Origin: Gnetum montanum
Taxonomy: Eukaryota > Streptophyta > Gnetopsida > Gnetales > Gnetaceae
Direction: 5' to 3'
DNA: 64,000 nt
Assembly (NCBI GenBank): GCA_015680685.1
Contig: MNCI01025366.1
Span: 307,455 to 371,454, forward strand
Part shown: positions 56,718-64,000 of the stretch, piece after piece
Layout: each line of letters opens with the position of its first letter
Position numbering within the stretch: the first letter of the stretch is position 1
Translations under genes and position numbers: made by a program
Notes under the pieces: model-generated
Told to the model about the DNA's origin: nothing
Seen by the model: only the letters and a program-made list of their open reading frames with translations
The model's database searches: none

Positions 56718-57293
56718 TATGATTCATAGATTCATAATGATCATCTAACAAGCTAAAATTTATCAAGTGATTTTCAAGAGAAAGAATCCAGTTTTCTAAA
56801 TAGGACAAGAAGACCCAAGGTGAGCCATTCATAATTTGATCTAGTTTCCTAAATAGGAAGAGAAGCCCATCCAGAAAGTTATGGTGGAAAGAAGAAGATC
56901 ACTACAAAGATATGATAGGTTATGATTGAGGTAGTAGTCCATAATAGGTCAAGCTATGAATCTTTGAGGATCCTAAGAAGGCCTAGAACACATAAGAATG
57001 ACCAATTGAAACAAATTCCCACCAAACCTATCATAAGCAATAGGCAAAAGTAGGAATTGTAAGGATGTAGCCAAAGAAAGAAAGAAATAAAAGAAGAAGA
57101 AGTCCTTATGAAGAAAATATTCATAACAAGATTGGAAGACAACATGAATGACTACAAAATGTGGATAATATGATTATGAAATATGTATATTGATGAATTG
57201 TTTAATTGACAAGTTATGTGTTAATTTTTTTCATAACCTAAATGATCCTTGTATAATTAGAGTTATCCAAGAGACATAAAATTAGACTTTAAC
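56718..57293 (+). repeat. 3' direct repeat (putative LTR) of element H
   Basis: It matches 37400-37993 and ends TTTAACA at 57293. The purine-rich AATTAAAGAGAG just before it may be the polypurine tract. Confidence 0.72.
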
Positions 57294-58334
57294 ACAAAAC
57301 TTCAACCTTCAGAAAAGAACCTTCTCTCTACTTGATTAAGCAACACAAATTGACAAAAATCTAAGGATACAAGGCCCTTTATATAGGAATGAACTAGTTC
57401 TAAAATTATGGAAAAAATTCCAACCACATTAGCACTAAATTCTTTTTAACAATGGCTATTATCAATCATTATAATTAGAGAATACAAATAATAATTAGAA
57501 ACATGGCTAAAAAAATGAGTCACAGTTGTTGTTATGAGTTGTCAGGTCAACCACTTGTTTTTTGTAGTTGAGCAATTAGGAGATTGTTGTGGACTATTAC
57601 ATTGGAATTCAAGTGATCCAAATAATGGGTTGAACATGAAAAGGATTACAAGGATATCATTTCAACCACTTGTTTGCCTTAGTTGAGCAATTACATGATT
57701 GATCCAAGATGGCAAAAGTACTAATTTATGTGGTCCAATACCCATGATATTACATTGTGTTTCCTATCCTCTCTTCTTCTCTTTCCTATTTTTTTTTTTA
57801 CTTCTTTTTTTCATGAGAAGAGGGGTTTTGATATTGTGTGAGGGTTATGGGGATAATTTTTGTGTTGGATCACTACCTAGAGTCTTCAACTTAGATGATG
57901 AAAAAATTCATCCCTCATGACATGGCATGCATAGGTTGCAATATTTCAAACTTGTTTTGATCACAATAGCTAGGTAGCACATGTACCTTGGTCTAATCAC
58001 ACTGAGTAGACCCATTCTGTGATCACAAGGATCCTCAATGGCACATAATTTTCTTCCAATGATTAAGAATTATTTTAGGAAATCTAGAGCTCATACCCTA
58101 AGATGTGAACCCATCACCTATCCACATTTCTAGTAGTGTTAGCTTCAAGAGCTCGCAATGTGAGTCCAAGCTCCTTGTTGAATTTGAGCCTAGTTCACTA
58201 GTGATAGATAGAAAAAAATGGATGGATAAATTTTTTCTATGTGGACATTGCATCAATCAAGTCTCCATGTTAGACCCATTTAATACTCCTACATCATCAT
58301 CACATTTGTAACTCACCCATTCACCATTGGTTTG
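57294..58334. other. Unassigned sequence between H and G
   Basis: AT-rich with a long pyrimidine run at about 57765-57815. A minus-strand TATA-like CCTATATAAAGGG (about 57370-57382) resembles an LTR promoter, so this may be a further retroelement remnant. No coding region was recognised. Confidence 0.4.
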
Positions 58335-58379
58335 TGATGAGTGGCGAGGTACCCCTACACTCAACCATAAGAAATGAGC

Positions 58380-58380
58380 N
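58380..58380. other. Single-N assembly mark
   Basis: The family LTR sequence stops at 58379 and post-integrase sequence begins at 58381. About 2-3 kb expected between them is missing, so the N probably hides a larger gap. Confidence 0.7.
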
Positions 58381-58559
58381 TCAGACAAAAACATGCTAAA
58401 TTGAAGGAAAAAATCATACATGATTAAAAATATAAAGATTACTAACTAAACATACAAACTTTATTAGGACACATGGGAAAAATAGCAAAATAGAACAAAA
58501 ATTTGACATGGCATGGAGGATTCTCCCCCATGACTAATCGATATCTATCACTTGATAGA

Positions 58560-59720
58560 CCTTTGAGCATTGGACATGAAATTGAGCATTAGGTACTCTT
58601 AGAGAAGAAATATATTCTCCATAATATTTTAGTTGTTTCTCATTGATCAAAATGATTTTATCCAGCTCATCAGGATGATAAATGTGGACTACAGTAAATT
58701 AGTGATTAATGTGAACAATGTATGATTCTTTCCATTGAAATTGAAAATTACCAAATGGGTGAAGTGGAGTAGATTAAAATAGAGGACCTTATCACTAGGT
58801 TTGAAATCAAACTCTTTGGTGTGAACATCATGGAAAGCCTTGGTATAAGAGTGTTCTAATTCACTATGCACCAAAGTGATTCGATGGTTTTCATCAAGAA
58901 GATTGAGGTTAATCAACCTCTATTTTTTATCATAATCTAAGGTCATGTCAAAATATATCACACTACACAAGGTTTTCATCTCAATATTAATGGGAATTCA
59001 GGGAACCTATCCATAGAATAGCTCAAATAAATTATATCCCACATGATTTTTCCATCACATTTGATAGGCCCAGAAAGTGTCATTAAACTTGTTGGCCCAA
59101 TCTCTTTTGTACTTACTAACTTTTTTCCTAAGTATTCTAACAATTTATGGGTAAGGGAAAGCTAATAATTGATAGTTAGTGACTTCCACTTAGGCATTGG
59201 TGTATGGGTAAGGGAAAGCTAATTTATGATTAACTCCATAAGATTCCAATAAATTCTTGAAAACCTTACTAGTAAAATGTGTACCATTATTGAAGATCAA
59301 GGTTTGTGGGATTCCAAACAAATGGAGCATCTAGTGCTAGAGGTAGTTTACTGCACTAGTTGATGAGAAATCCATTGCTATGGTCCCTTCATATATGCAA
59401 ACATACCTCCCTTGTGTTGGCACTTATCATAGAAATGTACAAAGTATTAGGCATCACAAAATATGGTAGGTCAAAAATTGTCCAAAAGTTGTAACTTTGT
59501 TGTAGTTCTTTTTCTAGCATAGTGTCCATCACAGACACCATGGTGCACATGAGCCAAGACATTACCTTGATGTTCATTAGGAACATACCACCTTACTAGG
59601 CCATTAGGGCATTACTTGTAGAGATTCTCTTTGATAACCAAGTAGAGCCTAACTTGATAATGGAATCATTAGATTTTACATTTGCCCCATCTAGTGGGAA
59701 GCTTCTAGGCCAACAGGTAA
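58560..59720 (-). pseudogene. Integrase, element G
   Basis: HHCC remnant at about 59610-59390 (NGLVRWYVPNEHQG, HHGVCDGHYARKRTTTKLQL, then CQHKGGMF). The catalytic core is badly scrambled (59380-58920). The C-terminal part, 58916-58689, is open: INLNLLDENHRITLVHSELE, HTKEFDFKPSDKVLYFNLLH. It corresponds to LLDEN..LVALSS and GDKVLYWNP in B and E. Confidence 0.78.
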
Positions 59721-60330
59721 TTAACAATGCTCATGTACCATGGGCATTAACATCCACTTTTTAATTTGAAAATAACCTTATAGATATGATCACTTGGAAA
59801 GTCATCAAGAAGTATACCATCTCCCTTGTTACTAATTTATAACCTACACAGATGATCTACACCACATTCTCAGCTCCCTTAGAATTAATCATATGAAGAT
59901 CAAATTCTTATAAGAAAACCAATGTTTACTACAGAGGTTACATAATCTAGGTTGCTATGATGAATGATCCTCTTCAAAAGGGGACTGGCCCATATATTTA
60001 ATGTTGCCATTATCCTCACAATCCAATCATTTTTAGAGATAGGAGTTATGAAACCATCTTGTAGAAGGTAGAAAATTTTACGATTTTACTTTTTGCCTCA
60101 TCCTGTGTATTTAGATTAAGTTGGCATTATGGTATCCTTCAAGGTGTGACACTTAATTCTATGTATATGCAATGCTAACAGATTAAAGAGTCAATTCCCA
60201 TAAGTTCATCATGAGACTAGGCAAAGATTCTTTTTCACTTCACAACTACCATTTTTAATTTAGTGTTTTGGATGGTTATTAGAAAGGAATTAATGATGAT
60301 AGGGTAATCATCGATAAGGAATAGATACTC
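59721..60330 (-). pseudogene. RT and RNase H remnants, element G
   Basis: Only scraps remain. A LNLNTQDEAKSKIVK-like piece resembles the RT start, and FDLHMINSKGAENVV resembles the RNase H end (FDLTMVDWKGIENVV in E). Most of RT, including the catalytic box, is deleted in this copy. Confidence 0.6.
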
Positions 60331-61200
60331 CAAGCCTTCCAAAAGTGGCTTGAGTTCAAGTGATGATGATGAAATATCGTAGGACAAATTACAAGTATCC
60401 CAAAATTCAAGATCATATTACACCACTGCATCTACCTTCATGGTGTTTTACCTTTCCAAATTGGATGATTTAGAATCAAATAAGGTAAGAGAATTAATTA
60501 TTATTTTAAAGACCTTATGTGTAGCTTCATAGACTAGATGTTCTTTAAGGTAGTTTATATCTTTGATGGCATAGAGATGTTTTGTGATACAATAATTAGA
60601 ACCATGCTTGCCACACAACTGGGAAGGATCACATGAGATCTACTTATAGTGGATATTCCTTGTTGCATCTTTCCTACCAATTTCAAGGTAGAAGCCTTGG
60701 AAGACTAACCTAGCATCGATGGTACTCATCTAGGCTCTTTCCATAATGATAAGAAAACTATCTCCCATCCTATTTTCTGCTTTAATCACCATGAAATCGG
60801 TAGGGTATGACCATCCTACCAAGGTAGTCATAACATCATTTACTTATCCCATGGGGTATCTATAAAATTGATCTACTAGCTCCAACTTTATGTTAGGACT
60901 CTTGAGAGAGGAAAGCCTCCAATCAAGGTCTTGCTACAATGAAACAATATTGACTCCAGAGTCAAAGTCATAGAGAGCTAGCCAATGATCTTTCTCACCA
61001 ATTTGGATCTCCACCATGGGATTTCTAAGATCAATCTTCTTTTCACATATATGGCCTTCTTTTACTACCCATGTGGCCACCTTGAACATTGTGATTGTTA
61101 CAATGCCACTACTATAAGGTGTCATCACCTTCAAATAGCTAGCTATATTAGAAGAACCCTTCCCTAAAGTACATGGATCACCTTGACAATGCTTATGGAA
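60331..61200 (-). pseudogene. Protease and linker, element G
   Basis: 61134-60934 is open with EIQIGEKDHWLALYDFDSGV followed by NIVSL, matching the protease active-site region (ALLDS.SGVNLIS). The Asp is retained and Ser-Gly replaces Ser-Arg of E. Downstream, MLWLPWWDGHTLPISW-like text in other frames matches VCGWSYPADF. It is broken by several stops. Confidence 0.72.
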
Positions 61201-61387
61201 TGGTATTTGCTTAAAGGATTATCTTCTCTACATGAAGAAGAGGATTACATGGACCTAGCTCCATGGTGTTCACATTTGAATTTGCAAAAAAAAATCTCCC
61301 ACTATGAAACCTCAAATTCTCTTTTGCAAGCAAATTGAAAAGAGCTTTTCTTATCCATTGCTAATAAATCCAATTTTTTTGCAAGCA

Positions 61388-62256
61388 TGATATTGTATCT
61401 ACAATATTGCATCTATGATATCATAGCCCATCCTACATCTTCATTGATGTGATATCTTAGGAGCTATGCAGCCCTATAAAAAATAACACTTGGTTGCACC
61501 AGCAACAATAATTTCTGCCATCTCTTAGAAAAACTCTTGTAGTGTGTTTCTATAGTTAGTGATAGAGTGAATGCCTACAGTGTGGTATTAACCAATTTTA
61601 CAACATTTTTATTCAAGTGGATTGTAGTTGGGCATAATTCATGTCTAATAAAAATGATCGAGATTGCTTTTCATCATTGCAACATCCACTTAGTTCTTTT
61701 ATTACACTTAGCCAATTTCTTACTTAACTTAATTTTCATGTTTACTTTAGCTTAGTTCTTTACATTTCCAAAGCACTTTACTTTCAGGTTCATTAGTAAG
61801 GTGGACTAAGTATGAATGGTTTCAACTATTATGTATAATCATTTGGTAACCTAGAGGTGGTTTCACTTGATTCACTCAGTAGTGAACTCACTTGGTAATC
61901 TTAGTAACGATTCCATTAGCCCAAGACATGATTAGAAAGCTAACACCAGATGCTCGTTACTAGAGGCTAAAATAGATTTACATTCTTTTCATTACTTAGA
62001 CTTAGATTTTAATCTCACTTTCATTATGTTTACAACTAGGAGTAAATTGAGCCTAACAATATCAACATATCATATTATTCATTGAGAGTTAAAACATACA
62101 CTTGAAATTCGCTAACTCAAAGTTGGAAGAAAACAATCATGAACCTACTATCAATTCCTAGCATACTTACATTATTCATCCACAGATTACAATTTTTTCA
62201 CACGCATGTAGTTATGACATATATGGTAGAGTGTTAGGGTACCTCACCACTCATCA
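61388..62256 (+). repeat. 5' LTR of element F (869 bp)
   Basis: It starts TGATATTG and ends GGTACCTCACCACTCATCA, the reverse complement of the other family LTR ends. GATATCAT-type repeats (61388-61455) precede a TATA box, CCCTATAAAAAATA, at about 61471. Interior landmarks match the family in reverse (CTTGGTAATCTTAGTAACGATT at about 61890). The left border rests on the TG start alone. Confidence 0.72.
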
Positions 62257-62257
62257 T

Positions 62258-62275
62258 TGGCACCATTTTCATGCA
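62258..62275 (+). promoter_or_regulatory. Primer binding site, element F (decayed tRNA-Asp type)
   Basis: TGGCACCATTTTCATGCA begins one base after the LTR. The first ten bases match the A and B sites. Confidence 0.7.
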
Positions 62276-62543
62276 TGTATCAATGTTTACTTAGTGGTTG
62301 ATCTTATAGAGTTCATTGAATCAAAAACAACAAAGTTTATCTTTTACATTTTAATCAATTTTAATAATACATACACATACACTTAAAGTGTTAAACACAT
62401 AACATGGCTTCAACACTCAAGGAGAAGTTATCACTTGCCAAAGAGACATAAAAGAGTCATGAAAAGAGACATGAAGAAGAAGAATGGAGTTTGACTATGC
62501 AAAATAGGATTTCATACACTCATATAGATACATATTACGCTAA
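62276..62543 (+). other. Leader of element F
   Basis: AT-rich leader with a possible gag start region at about 62404. No intact frame was seen. It ends at the LTR of J. Confidence 0.55.
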
Positions 62544-63422
62544 TGATGAGTGGCGAGGTACCCCTACACTCAACCATACGAATATGAGCGTTACACGCAC
62601 GATCCAGTTGAACTCTGCAAACTAAGTGCCTACACGCCTTATGGAACACTTAAGGTTAATCATTCATTGTCTTCCTAGACTTACTTGTAGTTGTCACGGT
62701 TGTATGGTTAAGTCTGAGGTATGTGATTTTTATGTATTTTCTGTTTCTCTTCTATGCTAAGAGGTGAAGGGTGAAGAGACTAATTGATTAACTTTAATTA
62801 ACTAACTAAGCCTTAATTAACCTAGCGTCAGCATCCATTCCCACTTACCGTTCACACCCTGAACTGATGCAACCTTGGTTACCAAATGCTAGTCATTGTT
62901 GGGATCATCAAGCGTAACACATGTGCTTGAAGCGGTTGTACTAAGGTACTTAACTAGGACAGAAGGGTTGAGAGAGATTTAATCAACTAATAAAGCATTT
63001 AAATGGTAAATAGTAAATAAATTCCTAATTAGCCTATTCCATGCACTGCAAGATTTATCCAAGAAGTTTGTCTTTATTGCCATACACAAACTTGTGTTCA
63101 AGTACAATATTTTCTCGAATAAAGATCCGTTCACTTTGGAGTTCCTACTGCAGTACATGAAAATTATTCTATCTCTGGAGAGGTCAAACTGCCAGAGTTT
63201 TGCTACAGTCTAAGCCTAGGATGAGAAACGAGGGAGTGCTACCTCTTATTTATAGACTTGGTGGTGCACCGTGATATCGCGTACGTGATATCACATGGGA
63301 CAAAGTGATATCACGTACGTGATATCACAGGGGATGATGCGATATCGCATGGGATGCAATATCGCGGAGGATGCAATATCGTGTACACGATATCATGGCC
63401 CATGTGATATCACGTCCCATCA
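62544..63422 (-). repeat. 3' LTR of element J (879 bp)
   Basis: It starts TGATGAGTGGCGAGGTACCC and ends CCCATCA. The TATA box (minus, CTATAAATAAGAGG) is at about 63243-63256. The U3 repeat block at 63265-63415 has about ten GATATC/GATATCGCG units, including a perfect 24-bp palindrome at 63305-63328 centred on CACGTACGTG. Confidence 0.9.
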
Positions 63423-63432
63423 TACCCCCATG
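63423..63432 (-). promoter_or_regulatory. Polypurine tract, element J
   Basis: The minus strand reads CATGGGGGTA before the LTR. Confidence 0.85.
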
Positions 63433-64000
63433 ACTAAATGAAAACTCATCCTTGAGTTCCTTACAAAATATTGGGAAGGTATGGGATTATTGACTCAAAA
63501 TGGAACTAATGGGATGACATGTGAACGAATCATCATTATAAGACAAGATAAAACTGGTGTTCATGAAAACAAGAGTGAATACCTTATACATTTGACATCA
63601 GGCCTCACTTGACAGCTGAGAGAGAAAGAGAGAGAAAGAAGTTTTGCTGCTGCCAATGCTAAGATTGCACCTTTTGTTGTCCATCCATAAGCACGCCATC
63701 CATCTTTTTCCTTGCATAGCTGCTTCAACACCGATCCATTCCAAGTGTTGCCTCCAAATCCAATTCATTGTTGCATGATTATCATCTGCACACACAACAC
63801 AGTCTTATATTAGCAAGGGTGAATGAATGATAATGCAATTGACACCTTGCTTTGGTGTAAGTCCATTGGCTGAGTTGTGGTATGGCTGATACAGATCTAG
63901 AGATGTAAGATTGGTAACTACCGAAGGTGTAGGGGTTAGGAGAAAATCGAAAAAATTGGACCAAGACCCCCATGACTAAGAGCGAATCTTCGACAGCGAT
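63433..64000 (-). other. 3' internal region of element J
   Basis: It aligns with 12358-12765 of A, including the GAGAGAAAGAGAGAG stretch near 63620. Beyond 63830 it continues past the point where A is masked by Ns, and so shows what the gap in A may hold. No coding region was seen. Confidence 0.65.

Larger units (their letters stand above)
37400..57293 (+). mobile_element. LTR element H, coding content unidentified
   Basis: Direct repeats at about 37400-37993 and 56718-57293 enclose a primer site of initiator-Met type (TGGTATCAGAG at 37994) and an internal region of about 3 kb once element I (40109-55809) is removed. A coding remnant can be followed across the I insertion. The right repeat may lack the first part of the left one. 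No RT or integrase motif was recognised, so it may be a large non-autonomous derivative, or an endogenous pararetrovirus, which also use this primer site. I cannot decide. Confidence 0.6.
58335..61387 (-). mobile_element. Athila-like element G (truncated)
   Basis: A minus-strand member of the same family. A 45-bp stub of its 3' LTR (58335-58379, TGATGAGTGGCGAGG) is joined through one N to the region downstream of integrase. Integrase, RT/RH remnants and protease follow. The 5' part is cut by F at 61387/61388. Most of the 3' LTR and 3' internal region is missing at the N. Confidence 0.8.
61388..62543 (+). mobile_element. Athila-like element F, 5' part, plus strand
   Basis: A family LTR in the opposite orientation (61388-62256), followed by primer site (62258-62275) and leader, is then cut by J at 62544. 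It is inserted in element G. Its remainder is outside or lost. Confidence 0.78.
62544..64000 (-). mobile_element. Athila-like element J, 3' part
   Basis: LTR, polypurine tract and 3' internal region on the minus strand, running off the right edge. It is the closest match to element A. The left flank is the leader of F (last bases ACGCTAA). Confidence 0.85.

Noticed and set aside
58510-58540. Polypurine tract of element G (CATGGGGGAG on the minus strand)
   Set aside because: The same phrase occurs just downstream of integrase in A (about 13915) and B (about 7055), so it belongs to the internal region and is not next to the LTR.

Overview
The window is plant nuclear DNA, probably from a seed plant with a very large genome (a gymnosperm is plausible, but the sequence alone does not prove it). 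It is AT-rich and almost wholly built of decayed, nested LTR retrotransposons. The only host gene found is part of an intron-containing ankyrin-repeat/PGG-type membrane protein gene (exons about 35004-35470 and 35973-36539, + strand). No tRNA or rRNA gene, CRISPR array or bacterial-type operon was seen. Assembly gaps lie at 12766-13408 and at single Ns (13453, 13510, 32170, 58380).

Left part (1-34664): a Ty1/copia element (C, + strand) survives as three blocks, 2426-4083, 20062-20324 and 33706-34664, the last with its 3' LTR. Three Ty3/gypsy elements of one Athila-like family, all on the - strand, interrupt it. D (1-2425) runs off the left edge. B (4084-20061) has one LTR and is circularly permuted. 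E (20325-33705) is a 13.4 kb copy with two LTRs. A fourth relative, A (11569-18299), sits inside the gag of B, flanked by a near-perfect 5-bp target duplication, and has lost RT, RNase H and most of integrase. Shared family marks are LTRs that start TGATGAG and end CTCATCA, a primer site resembling the tRNA-Asp type, a CATGGGGGTA-like polypurine tract, and the order gag-PR-RT-RH-IN. E also carries a long extra ORF downstream of integrase, with an LTR-like promoter segment upstream of it.

Middle part (34665-57293): the ankyrin gene is followed by element H (+ strand, direct repeats about 37400-37993 and 56718-57293, initiator-Met-type primer site, coding content not recognised). H is split by element I (40109-55809, - strand), a 15.7 kb Tat-like Ty3/gypsy element with 1.5 kb LTRs and a perfect CTAAG duplication. 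I has gag and protease, an RT fused to integrase by a large internal deletion, a multi-exon gene on the opposite strand (45308-49758), and three arrays of short stem-loop repeats whose stems covary.

Right part (57294-64000): more Athila-family debris. G (- strand) is cut by F (+ strand), which is cut by J (- strand, running off the right edge). The F and J LTRs lie head to head as a large diverged inverted repeat. No retrotransposon gene in the window has a complete undamaged reading frame.
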